Origin: Opitutaceae bacterium
GTDB taxonomy: Bacteria; Verrucomicrobiota; Verrucomicrobiia; Opitutales; Opitutaceae
Reading direction: 5' to 3'
DNA length: 52,998 nucleotides
NCBI GenBank assembly: GCA_028284235.1
Contig: JANQSC010000067.1
Location: 1-52,998, forward strand
Both the position numbers and the translations under genes were made by a program. A model generated the notes under the pieces. It was not told where the DNA came from, did not search any database, and saw nothing but the letters and a program-made list of their open reading frames with translations. Below are positions 8,171 through 16,446 of the stretch, one piece after another. Every line of letters begins with the position of its first letter. The first letter of the stretch is position 1.

Positions 8171-8857
8171 ATGGGCGACGAATCGAAAACTCCTTTCAAG
8201 CTGCGATTCTATTCGTTTCTGCTGCACTGTCTGGCCCGGGCCTTGATCGCCACTTGCCGGACGCGAATCGTAGCTGGCGAGAAGCGCCTGGACCGCATCG
8301 CCGAGAATCCAGTTATTTTCGCGGCGTGGCACAATCGCATCTTCTATTTTTCCGTATTCGCCCCCAAGTATTTGATATCGCGTGGAATCAAGCTGGCCAT
8401 GATGTCCAGCTTGTCCAAAGACGGCGCAATCGGAGCTTCGCTGGGACAGCGCAGCGGCTTGCGTGTAGTGCGGGGATCCGCCCACCGTGGTGGGACCGAG
8501 GGATTTCGTCGCTTTTATCGCGTGATGAAGAAGGAGTCCTGCTCGACGATTCTGCTGCCAGACGGATCGAGGGGTCCAATCTACAAGGCGAAGATGGGAG
8601 TGGCGATGCTCGCGAAACTGACCGGAGCGCCGGTTGTGCCAATCAGCTACCAGGCGGAACGTTGTTGGCGCGTTCGTTCCTGGGACCGGCTGATCATCCC
8701 GAAACCGTTTTCTCGAATCGCAGTTGTGGTGGGCGACGATCTCGCGATTGAGCGAGACGCCGATGACGAAGCGCTCGAACGAGGGAGGGCCCGGATCGAA
8801 TCGGCCTTGAACGAAGCGGGCGCTCGCGCGGCGGAAGCGATAAAGGGGAAAAACTAG
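8171..8857 (+). CDS. DUF374 / lysophospholipid acyltransferase-like protein
   Basis: Member of the DUF374 branch of the glycerophospholipid acyltransferase superfamily, expected to transfer an acyl chain at the cytoplasmic face of the inner membrane. The 228-residue protein has an N-terminal hydrophobic stretch, the family histidine motif AAWHNRIFYF (in place of classic HX4D), SSLSKDG, RVVRGSAHRGG, and LLPDGSRGPIYKAKMG. It lies 39 bases after the carrier-protein gene and abuts hisA with no gap. Together with its upstream neighbours it suggests transfer of a modified acyl group to a lipid or lipid A-like acceptor; the acceptor is unknown. Confidence 0.85.
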   Translation: MGDESKTPFKLRFYSFLLHCLARALIATCRTRIVAGEKRLDRIAENPVIFAAWHNRIFYFSVFAPKYLISRGIKLAMMSSLSKDGAIGASLGQRSGLRVVRGSAHRGGTEGFRRFYRVMKKESCSTILLPDGSRGPIYKAKMGVAMLAKLTGAPVVPISYQAERCWRVRSWDRLIIPKPFSRIAVVVGDDLAIERDADDEALERGRARIESALNEAGARAAEAIKGKN

Positions 8858-9616
8858 ATGCGCTTTCGTCCCTGTATTGATCTTAAAGACGGAAAAGTCG
8901 TCCAAATCGTGGGCGGGTCGCTGAAGGATGGCGACGCCAACGCCCTCACTAATTTCGAAACGGAGCAGCCGCCGAGCGCTTTCGCTCAACGGTATCGATC
9001 GGACTCGCTGCCCGGTGGACACGTGATCGCTCTCGGACCCGGAAACACGGAGGCGGCCCTCGAGGCGCTAGGCGCCTATCCGGGTGGGATGCACTACGGA
9101 GGCGGTGTGAACCCGGAAAACGCGTCTCGCTTCTTGGACGCCGGAGCGAGCCACGTGATCGTGACTTCCTATGTGTTTTCACAAGGGGAAATCGACTGGG
9201 CCCGTCTTGTGAAACTGGTCGCGGAAGTGGGCAAGGAGCGTTTGGTTTTGGACCTGAGTTGCCGCAAGCGCGACGGGGTTTATTGGGTGGTGACGGATCG
9301 TTGGACGCGATTTACGGACTTGCCGGTCGACGCGGAGTCTTTGTCCAAACTCTCTGAATACTGCAGCGAATTCCTCGTGCACGGTGTCGACGTGGAAGGC
9401 AGAATGTCGGGAATCGAGACGGACTTAGTCGCTCTCCTCGGCCAAAAATGCCCCATCCCGGTCACCTACGCCGGCGGCGCCCGAAGTTTGGAGGACCTGG
9501 AATCGGTCAATCGCATTGGAGCCGGGCGCGTCGATCTCACGATTGGAAGCGCCTTGGATATCTTCGGTGGCGATTTACCCTACGCGGACGTAGTGGCTTG
9601 GAATCGACAGGCCTGA
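8858..9616 (+). CDS. hisA: eukaryote-type HisA (ProFAR isomerase)
   Basis: Catalyses isomerisation of ProFAR to PRFAR in histidine biosynthesis; a TIM barrel. The 252-residue sequence follows the yeast HIS6 pattern rather than the common bacterial HisA: PCIDLKDGKVVQIVGGSL at the start, GHVIALGPGN, VIVTSYVFSQGEI, LVLDLSCRKRDG, FLVHGVDVEG, TYAGGARS, and VDLTIGSALDIFGGDL at the end. The ATG immediately follows the acyltransferase stop, so it is in the same transcript. No other histidine gene is in the window. The assignment to the eukaryote-type subfamily rests on recalled similarity to HIS6. Confidence 0.9.
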   Translation: MRFRPCIDLKDGKVVQIVGGSLKDGDANALTNFETEQPPSAFAQRYRSDSLPGGHVIALGPGNTEAALEALGAYPGGMHYGGGVNPENASRFLDAGASHVIVTSYVFSQGEIDWARLVKLVAEVGKERLVLDLSCRKRDGVYWVVTDRWTRFTDLPVDAESLSKLSEYCSEFLVHGVDVEGRMSGIETDLVALLGQKCPIPVTYAGGARSLEDLESVNRIGAGRVDLTIGSALDIFGGDLPYADVVAWNRQA

Positions 9617-10070
9617 GAGTGGACGCGAACGCGTTTGGCATCAGATAGGGAATAGCGCTTATCAGCGAGCGTCGGGGATTATGCTAAGGGCCCACGCTTC
9701 TCTTAGGCGCTATCCTGAACATAGCGCGGATGGCGTATGAAATCCTTATTAATCGAGAGCGTATGAAGTTATGCCCGTTGTCTATCGGGGGAGTCCGTAC
9801 GATAGTATTAGGCATACCATTATTATACCATTATTCTCATGTGTTCTATCTTAAGTCGCAGTCCTCTATTCACCTTTATTATTTCGAGTAGAGAATTGGG
9901 ACGTCTTGACTTCATCGCCTATATGGCTTCGGCGTTAGCGATCGGTTCTCCGGTCGCTATCGCCGACTCTCTTAAAACCACGCAACCTTGGAGGATTTTC
10001 CGTTGGCATCGAGCCGCGGGTGATCATCGAGTGTTGTGGCAGCCGAGGCGAAGCTCACAAAACGAAAGTC
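9617..10070. other. intergenic region without a convincing gene
   Basis: About 450 bases, noticeably more AT-rich than the flanking genes. It contains a weak hairpin just after hisA (ACGCG-AA-CGCGT at 9623-9634) and a tandem 11-base duplication (ATACCATTATT twice, 9814-9835). A frame open from 9839 encodes a protein of no recognisable kind with poor codon character. No RNA gene was recognised. It may hold gene remnants or the promoter of the small gene at 10071. Confidence 0.5.
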
Positions 10071-10298
10071 ATGAACGAGAACGAAACCATAGCGAATTTA
10101 AACCCGAAATTGGGGAAGGTACTGGCGCGACTCATACGCACCCAAGAGTGTTTCCCGGTTGGTGAAAAAGGAGAACCGGACCACGGCGGAAAACCTCCGA
10201 TCGGCATGATGCCGATTGACGAAGCGCGAGGAGACGAGTCGTCTGTCTTGGAAGCGGACGTCGAAATCGACACGGTCAAGCAGACCTACTCGGTCTAA
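10071..10298 (+). CDS. small hypothetical protein
   Basis: Not recognised. A 75-residue, mostly acidic protein from the ATG at 10071, with no signal peptide or membrane segment. It contains a Gly/Pro-rich middle (GKPPIGMMPIDEARGDE). Codon use resembles that of neighbouring genes, with third positions often C or G, and this is the main reason to list it. There is no clear ribosome-binding site. It converges on the sulfatase gene with a 15-base gap. It could be a chance frame. Confidence 0.4.
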   Translation: MNENETIANLNPKLGKVLARLIRTQECFPVGEKGEPDHGGKPPIGMMPIDEARGDESSVLEADVEIDTVKQTYSV

Positions 10299-10313
10299 CC
10301 ACTCCCTGCCGAC

Positions 10314-11750
10314 TCAGGATTTGAATGCGGGCTTTTCGCCGGGAACGGGCGAATTTTCGAAAAACCCGTGCTTCCGCAACGCCTCGCTCCCGCCGTACGA
10401 TTCCACCAGGGCTCTTTGGTCTGCTTTCGCTTGGGCGTCGACCGCCTCGGGATCGCAGATCTTGAACAACTCCGCAACGAGCCGCTCCCGTTCGGCAGCG
10501 TATTCAGGATTTTGGGATAGATCGTTGACTTCGCTGGGGTCGGCGGCGAGGTCGAATAGTTGAGGCTCTTGATGAGCGTGGTAGATCAGCTTGAAACGGT
10601 TGTCGGTGAGCAGGAAGGATCCGTTTTCACTGTTCAGCGCGTGGTATTCGCCGAAGACGATTCTGGATTGCTCCGTCTGATTTGCGAGTTCGACAAGTGA
10701 TCGGGCGTTTTGGTGCGGCGGCGTATCGAGTCCAAAGTTGTCGTACATCGTGGCGTGTACGTCCAAAAGGGATACGGGAGTTGAACAGGCATTCCCAGCG
10801 GGGATACCGGGACCAGCGATGATCATGGGGACGCCACCTGATTCCTCGTAGTGGGTGAATTTGCCAAAGAGGCCGCGGGCGGAAAGACATTCGCCATGGT
10901 CGGTCGAGTAGAGGACACGTGTATCGTCTTCCAAGCCGCAACGTTCGAGCGCTTCGAAGACGCGGCCGATTTGAGCGTCGAGAAAATGGGTGAGCCCGTA
11001 GTAGGCGTGGATCAGGTTTTTGATCTGCGCGTCGGTGTGTTGTTCTTCCGCGTCGAAATAGCGTCGCATGAACTGGTAGTGAGGATGCTGGGGCCAGTCT
11101 TCCTGACGCCATTGGGGCGGTCGAGGCAGGTCGTCGGGATTGAATTTATCGAGGTATTTTTGCTCGACTTTATACGGCGGATGCGGACATACGAGCGATA
11201 GAAACAGGGCCCACGGGGCGTCGTCGTTGGAGCGCGACTCGAGCCACTCGATGGCTTTGTCGGCGTTGGAAATGTCGTATTGCTGATACGTGGTGTCGCC
11301 CACGCCTGCGTTGTTGATGCCGTCGCGGCGCTTGCGCAGAGGCGGATCGTCGCGTAGGCAGCCGAGCGGGTCGCCAACGCCTCCGACTACATGGAGCGGC
11401 TGGATTTCCTGGGAAAAGCCGTTGTCGTCCTCCTCACTACGGTAGTGGAGTTTTCCGATGAGATCGATGGTGATTCCATTGTCCCGCAGCTCGTGATGCC
11501 AGCTTCGTTCGCTTCCGTTGTAGGGGAAGGCGTTGTCCCAGTTACCGATTTCGTGGACGTATTTTCCGGTCGCGAGCGACGCGCGGGCGGGCACGCAGAT
11601 GGGGCAAGTGGTGTAGGCTCTCGAGAACACGGTTCCGCGACGGGCGAGGGCGTCGAGGTGGGGCGTGACGTTTTGGTCGCTGCCGTAGCAGCCGGCGACG
11701 TGTTTCTGGTGCTCGTCCGAGAGGATAAAAAGGAAGTTCGGTTTTTTCAC
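10314..11750 (-). CDS. cysteine-type sulfatase
   Basis: Formylglycine-dependent sulfatase of the alkaline-phosphatase superfamily. From the GTG at 11750 it has 478 residues. The metal-binding SDEH (D12) opens the domain, C52-VPAR is the sulfatase signature whose cysteine is converted to formylglycine, and STDHGE supplies further metal ligands. No signal peptide is seen with this start. A longer in-frame start at 11891 adds a proline-rich stretch and overlaps the divergent galM, so it was rejected. The substrate is probably a sulfated sugar, as for most sulfatases of marine PVC bacteria; that is inference. A formylglycine-generating enzyme is needed and is not in this window. Confidence 0.88.
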   Translation of the reverse strand: MKKPNFLFILSDEHQKHVAGCYGSDQNVTPHLDALARRGTVFSRAYTTCPICVPARASLATGKYVHEIGNWDNAFPYNGSERSWHHELRDNGITIDLIGKLHYRSEEDDNGFSQEIQPLHVVGGVGDPLGCLRDDPPLRKRRDGINNAGVGDTTYQQYDISNADKAIEWLESRSNDDAPWALFLSLVCPHPPYKVEQKYLDKFNPDDLPRPPQWRQEDWPQHPHYQFMRRYFDAEEQHTDAQIKNLIHAYYGLTHFLDAQIGRVFEALERCGLEDDTRVLYSTDHGECLSARGLFGKFTHYEESGGVPMIIAGPGIPAGNACSTPVSLLDVHATMYDNFGLDTPPHQNARSLVELANQTEQSRIVFGEYHALNSENGSFLLTDNRFKLIYHAHQEPQLFDLAADPSEVNDLSQNPEYAAERERLVAELFKICDPEAVDAQAKADQRALVESYGGSEALRKHGFFENSPVPGEKPAFKS

Positions 11751-11877
11751 GAATCGGAGGGGTGGTGGAAGTGGGGAGCAGAGTTGACGAATGCGACTGC
11801 AGGTCAAGCCCCGGGGCGGTTTGGGCCTCGGTGGATCTTGACCCGCAGCGGTTCCCGGGCTTGGATAGCGGTCTTCC

Positions 11878-12891
11878 ATGAAAGAGTTCACCCTGAAAAA
11901 CGAGAATGGAATCGAAATGGTGGTTTCGGATTTCGGGGGAATTGTCCGGCAGCTGCGCGTTCCTGATCGCGATGGGCGGTTTGACGATGTCGTTCTCGGA
12001 TTTGACGCGATCGAATCGTATTTCGACGGGTCTCCCTACTTCGGCGCTTTGGTGGGGCGCTACGGGAACCGCATTGCCAAGGGCGGCTTTTCGCTCGACG
12101 GTCGCGCGTACACACTCGCGAAAAACAACGGGGAAAACCACCTTCACGGGGGAATCCAAGGGTTCGACAAACAAGTTTGGAAAACGGAGAGAATCGAGGG
12201 CGAAGGGTTTACCGGATTGGTCTTGAAGTACCGCAGCGAGGATGGCGAGGAAGGGTATCCAGGAAACCTCGACGTGGCGGTTGCCTATAAATTGACTAAC
12301 GCGAATGAGTGGATTATCGAATACAAGGCGGTCGTGGACCAATCGACTGTCGTGAATTTGACCCAGCACGCTTACTTCAATTTGCGAGGGCATTCCGCGG
12401 GAGACATTTTGGGGCACGAACTTGTTTTGGAAGCCGACGGATTTACGCCGACAGACGACACTCTCATTCCGACGGGCGAAATTCGCTCGGTCGAAGGATC
12501 GCCCTTCGACTTTAGAACGAGCTGCGTGATCGGGGAGCGTATTGACGATGCGGACACGCAGCTCGAGCAAGCAGGTGGCTACGATCACAATTTCGTTCTC
12601 AACAAGTCTTCGTCGGGGGCCTTGGAGCGGGCGGCGTTGGTGTACGAGCCGGAATCGGGCAGGACGATGGAAGTGCTCACCACGGAGCCCGGCGTGCAAT
12701 TTTATAGCGGGAACTTCCTCGACGGGTCGGCGATTGGAAAGAGGGGAACCGCGTACGCCAGCCGGAGCGGACTGTGCTTGGAAACGCAGCACTTCCCGGA
12801 TTCCCCCAATCAGCCCCAGTTTCCATCGACGCGACTCGATCCGGGCGACGTGTACGTCTCGACGACCGTGTACCGCTTCGGCAGTCGCTGA
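11878..12891 (+). CDS. galM: aldose 1-epimerase (mutarotase)
   Basis: Interconverts alpha and beta anomers of galactose, glucose and similar aldoses. The 337-residue protein has the family motifs GRYGNRIAKGGF, NGENHLHGG (catalytic-region histidines H88/H90), LTQHAYFNLRG, and the C-terminal glutamate motif LCLETQHFPDSPNQPQFPS. No signal peptide is present, so it is cytoplasmic. It is divergent from the sulfatase with 127 bases between starts, suggesting shared control of a sugar-use locus. Confidence 0.93.
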   Translation: MKEFTLKNENGIEMVVSDFGGIVRQLRVPDRDGRFDDVVLGFDAIESYFDGSPYFGALVGRYGNRIAKGGFSLDGRAYTLAKNNGENHLHGGIQGFDKQVWKTERIEGEGFTGLVLKYRSEDGEEGYPGNLDVAVAYKLTNANEWIIEYKAVVDQSTVVNLTQHAYFNLRGHSAGDILGHELVLEADGFTPTDDTLIPTGEIRSVEGSPFDFRTSCVIGERIDDADTQLEQAGGYDHNFVLNKSSSGALERAALVYEPESGRTMEVLTTEPGVQFYSGNFLDGSAIGKRGTAYASRSGLCLETQHFPDSPNQPQFPSTRLDPGDVYVSTTVYRFGSR

Positions 12892-12951
12892 GCGAGTCGA
12901 TTTGAGAATTCTCCAATCGCTGGAAATAATTTGGCGGTCTCGCACGTCTTT

Positions 12952-13416
12952 ATGGACATGCGTTTTCCAGTGTTCTTCTTTCTTCTGGCATTGCCGCTCG
13001 CGGCCGGAGTCCCCGTGAAACACCAGAATTTGAGCGATACGATCGCGTTGTCGGGATACGATGCCGTTTCGTACTTTTCCGGCGAGCCGGTCGAAGGGAA
13101 ATCGTCTATCGAGTTCGAGCACGCGGGGGCGCGTTATCTGTTCGCTTCCGAAGCAAATCGCGTCGCGTTTCAATCCGATCCGGAAAGGTACATTCCAGCC
13201 TACGGGGGCTGGTGCGCCTACGCGATGCTCGACGGGGACAAGGTCGAGGTGGACCCTGAGAGCTTCAAGATTATCGACGGAAAGAACTACCTGTTCTACA
13301 ATGGTTTTTGGGGCGACACCTTGAAACGGTGGAACAAGAAACTCGCGAAAACTCCCGAGAGCGAACTGGTCGGCGAGGCGGATCAGGAATGGGAGGGGAT
13401 TCTCGCCAAAAAGTAG
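12952..13416 (+). CDS. exported YHS-domain protein
   Basis: A 154-residue protein with an N-terminal signal peptide (FPVFFFLLALPLAAGVPV) followed by a YHS-type domain: SGYDAVSYFSGEPVEGK, YLFASEANRVAFQSDPERY, PAYGGWCAYAML. This matches the group often called YHS-domain (seleno)protein, thought to bind a metal or cofactor in the periplasm; its exact role is not known. Two ATGs six bases apart (12952 and 12958) are possible starts. A TTG at 12931 also reads in frame. Confidence 0.82.
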   Translation: MDMRFPVFFFLLALPLAAGVPVKHQNLSDTIALSGYDAVSYFSGEPVEGKSSIEFEHAGARYLFASEANRVAFQSDPERYIPAYGGWCAYAMLDGDKVEVDPESFKIIDGKNYLFYNGFWGDTLKRWNKKLAKTPESELVGEADQEWEGILAKK

Positions 13417-13554
13417 GGAAGCCGGGCCGCTTTTTGGAAGATCGACCGGGAGGGGCGCTCTTCTTGGTTTTCGTGGGAAGAAACGGCTTGCGGGGCGAGA
13501 GCGGAGGTCTCCATACTCCGCGCTTGAATCCTAGCTGCCTAGACTCCTCGCTCC

Positions 13555-13887
13555 ATGACCGATCCCTCCCCGGAAAATAAACCCCCGAGTCGCTCCCGAT
13601 CGTACGACTCGAACTTGAAACGCTTTTGGACGGGAAACGTCCGCATAATGCTCGTGTTGCTCGCCGTTTGGGCGATCGCCGGGCTCGGCTGCGGCATCCT
13701 GTTTGCCGATAAATTGAACGAGATCCATATTGGCGGATTTCCGCTCGGATTTTGGTTCGCCCAGCAGGGGAGCATCATCGTTTTCGTAGCGATCATCGCC
13801 GTGTTCTGCGTGGTCATGAACAAGCGGGACGACGAGCACCGCGAGATTCTCAGCGAAGAGGACAATCAGTCGGGAGGTGGCATATGA
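13555..13887 (+). CDS. DUF4212 small subunit of sodium:solute symporter
   Basis: A 110-residue membrane protein with two transmembrane segments (MLVLLAVWAIAGLGCGILF and IIVFVAIIAVFCVVMN) and the DUF4212 pattern FWTGNVRIM, FPLGFWFAQQGS. This family is the small partner of a two-subunit sodium/substrate symporter. Its stop overlaps the start of the large subunit (ATGA), with a good ribosome-binding site GGGAGGTGG inside its 3' end, so the subunits are made together. Confidence 0.9.
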   Translation: MTDPSPENKPPSRSRSYDSNLKRFWTGNVRIMLVLLAVWAIAGLGCGILFADKLNEIHIGGFPLGFWFAQQGSIIVFVAIIAVFCVVMNKRDDEHREILSEEDNQSGGGI

Positions 13888-15737
13888 GCGTCACCGCTTG
13901 GACTTGGGTATTTGTCGTTCTGAGTTTTTCGCTCTACCTCTATATCGCATGGCGTAGTCGCGTGAAAGATACAAAAGGGTTTTACGTAGCGGGTCGCGGC
14001 GTGCCGGCCCATGCGAACGGAATGGCTACGGCGGCGGACTGGATGAGCGCCGCCTCGTTTATTTCCATGGCTGGGCTAATCTCGACGATGGGGTATTCGG
14101 GCGGCGTCTATTTGATGGGTTGGACGGGCGGCTACGTTCTGCTGGCGTTGCTGCTTGCTCCGTACTTGCGCAAATCGGGTCGTTTTACCGTGCCAGATTT
14201 CGTGGGGGATCGATACGAGTCGAACGTGGTTCGGGTCATTGCCGTTCTCTGCGCAATTTTCGTGAGCTTCACTTATGTCGCCGGGCAGATGCGCGGCGTT
14301 GGCGTGGTTTTCGCCCGTTTCTTGGAGCGTGACGTCAACGAGGGCGTGGTGATCGGAATGCTCATCGTTTTCATTTACGCCACGCTGGGTGGAATGAAGG
14401 GAATCACCTGGACGCAGGTGGCTCAATACTGGGTGTTGATCACGGCGTTTCTCGTGCCCGCGATCGCCATCAGTATCAAACTTACGGGTACGCCGATTCC
14501 GCAAATAGGGTTGGGATCGACGCTGAAGGAATCGATCGCGGGCGAGAAGGGTGTCTACTTGCTCGAGAAGCTCAATCAAATCCAGGCGGATCTGGGATTC
14601 CATAGCTACACGGATACTTTCGTGGGCGGTTGGGATAAGGCGAATGTGTTCTTTGTCGCTTTGGCCTTGATGGTCGGAACGGCGGGGCTGCCGCATGTCA
14701 TCGTTCGATTCTATACGGTTCGGAATATCAAGGCGGCTCGCTGGAGCGCGTTTTGGGCGCTTCTGTTTATCTCTTTCCTCTATCTCACCGCTCCGGCCAT
14801 GGCGGGATTCGCTCGGTACTACATGATCGACAGTCTCAACGGCAAAACGGAGGCGGAGATTCCGCAGTGGTTCGAAAGCTGGCAAGAGACCGGACTGGTG
14901 ATGTGGTTCGACGATGGAGACGGGAAGGTCCGCTACAGCGACCGTGAGGACAACGAGATTTTCAATTTTAAGGGAGCAAGCCCAAGCGAAGTCCGAGACG
15001 TGATCGCCCAGCACGCAGCCTGGAAGGCGTCCGGAGGAACGCAAGGCGTCGATGGGCGAGAGGTAATGCGCGAGCGTGGAATCGCCGGTCCCGACCGGGA
15101 CATTATCGTGCTGGCGACTCCAGAGATGGCGGGGCTGGCGGACTGGATTATCGCGTTTGTCGCCGCGGGTGGATTGGCGGCTGCGCTGTCGACGGCAAGC
15201 GGACTGTTGTTAGTGATTTCATCAAGCGTGGCGCACGATCTCTATGCCAAGATTATCAATCCGGAAGCGGACGAGAAGAAGAAACTCCTAGTGGGTCGAG
15301 CGACCATCGGCGTGGCGGTAGTCGTGGCTGGAATATTTGGCATCTATCCGCCCGGATTTGTCGGACAAGTCGTGGCCTTCGCCTTTGGCTTAGCCGCCGC
15401 GAGCTTCTTCCCGGTGCTAGTTTTGGGAATCTTTTCGAAACGTGTCGGGACCATTCCTGCAGCAGCCGGGATGATTGTAGGCATTGTATTCACGGGAGCA
15501 TACATTATCGCGTCCGTTTACGGCGGCATGAAACCATGGACCTTCGGTTTGTTTGAAAACGGGATCAAACCGCAGGGAATCGGGTCCATCGGCATGGTGT
15601 TGAATTTCGCAGTGACGCTGGCGCTTTCGCGCGTCTGCCCGCCTCCGGGAGAAAAGGCCCTCGATCTGATCGACTCCATTCGCGAACCGGAAGGCGTCGG
15701 CCCCGCCGTGGATATCGAGCGCGCCATGGACCACTGA
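13884..15737 (+). CDS. sodium:solute symporter, large subunit (DUF4212-associated type)
   Basis: Inner-membrane sodium-coupled transporter of the SSS family, probably for a small organic acid. The 617-residue protein has about 13 membrane segments and SSS motifs FYVAGRGVPAHANGMATA, ADWMSAASFISMAG and GTAGLPHVIVRFYTV. A hydrophilic insertion of about 100 residues, including MWFDDGDGKVRYSDRED, lies between membrane segments, which is characteristic of the subfamily that works with a DUF4212 partner. The ATG at 13884 with its strong Shine-Dalgarno is preferred over an upstream in-frame ATG at 13752 that lies inside the small subunit. Substrate not determined. Confidence 0.9.
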   Translation: MSVTAWTWVFVVLSFSLYLYIAWRSRVKDTKGFYVAGRGVPAHANGMATAADWMSAASFISMAGLISTMGYSGGVYLMGWTGGYVLLALLLAPYLRKSGRFTVPDFVGDRYESNVVRVIAVLCAIFVSFTYVAGQMRGVGVVFARFLERDVNEGVVIGMLIVFIYATLGGMKGITWTQVAQYWVLITAFLVPAIAISIKLTGTPIPQIGLGSTLKESIAGEKGVYLLEKLNQIQADLGFHSYTDTFVGGWDKANVFFVALALMVGTAGLPHVIVRFYTVRNIKAARWSAFWALLFISFLYLTAPAMAGFARYYMIDSLNGKTEAEIPQWFESWQETGLVMWFDDGDGKVRYSDREDNEIFNFKGASPSEVRDVIAQHAAWKASGGTQGVDGREVMRERGIAGPDRDIIVLATPEMAGLADWIIAFVAAGGLAAALSTASGLLLVISSSVAHDLYAKIINPEADEKKKLLVGRATIGVAVVVAGIFGIYPPGFVGQVVAFAFGLAAASFFPVLVLGIFSKRVGTIPAAAGMIVGIVFTGAYIIASVYGGMKPWTFGLFENGIKPQGIGSIGMVLNFAVTLALSRVCPPPGEKALDLIDSIREPEGVGPAVDIERAMDH

Positions 15738-15792
15738 TTCGATTCTGGCTTTCCAACTCCAATTGTCTTCAAGAACCCTAAAACAACGATAA

Positions 15793-16332
15793 ATGAAACG
15801 AATGATCAAAATTGGTATTCTCTCGCTGGCGACCGCCTTGCTGGCGTCCTCCTTCACTTTCGCTCAAGATCGCGGCAACCGGAAGGCCCGCCCGAGCCCG
15901 AACGCGGCGGTCAGCCAGACGATCGGCACGACGATTGTATCCCTCACTTATGGTCGTCCGGGTTTGAAAGGGCGCGCGATAGAGACCTTGGTCCCGGCGA
16001 ACCAGGTGTGGCGCACGGGCGCCAACGAGTCGACGACGATCACGTTCTCCGACGACGTTGTCTTCGGCGGCAAAGCGGTCAGCGCTGGTACTTACTCCCT
16101 TTATTCCATGCCTCACGGTGAGAACAGTATGACGCTCATAATCAACTCGAAGCTGTCATGGGGAACGCAATACGACGAGTCGCAAGACGTCGTGCGCACC
16201 GATGTTGCCACACAGCAAGGGGACTTTGTCGAGTGGTTCACGATGGATTTTGATTCGCTCACGGACACGAGCGCGCAGCTGAATCTGCGCTGGGGAATCT
16301 ATATCGTCCCAGTTACGATCGAGACGAAATAG
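15793..16332 (+). CDS. exported DUF2911 protein
   Basis: A 179-residue protein with a signal peptide (IGILSLATALLASSFTFA, cut before QDRGN) and a DUF2911 domain: VSLTYGRPGLKGRAIE, LVPANQVWRTGANESTTI, and GTYSLYSMPHGENSMTLIIN. The family is common in Bacteroidetes and PVC bacteria and has no assigned function. A strong rho-independent terminator follows at 16350, so it is a transcript end. It begins 55 bases after the symporter and could be either co-transcribed or independent. Confidence 0.88.
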   Translation: MKRMIKIGILSLATALLASSFTFAQDRGNRKARPSPNAAVSQTIGTTIVSLTYGRPGLKGRAIETLVPANQVWRTGANESTTITFSDDVVFGGKAVSAGTYSLYSMPHGENSMTLIINSKLSWGTQYDESQDVVRTDVATQQGDFVEWFTMDFDSLTDTSAQLNLRWGIYIVPVTIETK

Positions 16333-16349
16333 ACGAATCGAGTCCTTTC

Positions 16350-16385
16350 CGCCGCGAATGCCTGGACAGGGTTCGCGGCGTTTTT
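16350..16385 (+). terminator. rho-independent terminator after the DUF2911 gene
   Basis: A 9-bp perfect stem (CGCCGCGAA with TTCGCGGCG) closes a 13-base loop that itself contains CCT/AGG, and is followed directly by five T residues. It lies 17 bases after the stop codon. Confidence 0.9.
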
Positions 16386-16409
16386 GCGTCTATTGGGGAC
16401 CGGTTTAAG

Positions 16410-16437
16410 GTGACAATTCCATGAACTGCGCTATAGT
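16410..16437 (+). promoter_or_regulatory. probable promoter for the gene at 16447
   Basis: GTGACA at 16410-16415 and TATAGT at 16432-16437 with a 16-base spacer resemble a sigma-70 promoter directly after the terminator of the preceding gene. The start codon is only nine bases after the -10 box, so the message would be almost leaderless. Confidence 0.45.
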
Positions 16438-16446
16438 TCTTGGATC

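Noticed and set aside
9839-10165. A 108-residue frame after hisA.
   Set aside because: Poor codon character, no recognisable features, and overlap with a better frame at 10071.
11542-13173. A 543-residue open frame on the minus strand.
   Set aside because: It runs antisense through galM and the YHS gene and through the N-terminal part of the sulfatase in another frame. It has no recognisable domain and is rich in Arg, as expected of a shadow frame in GC-rich DNA.
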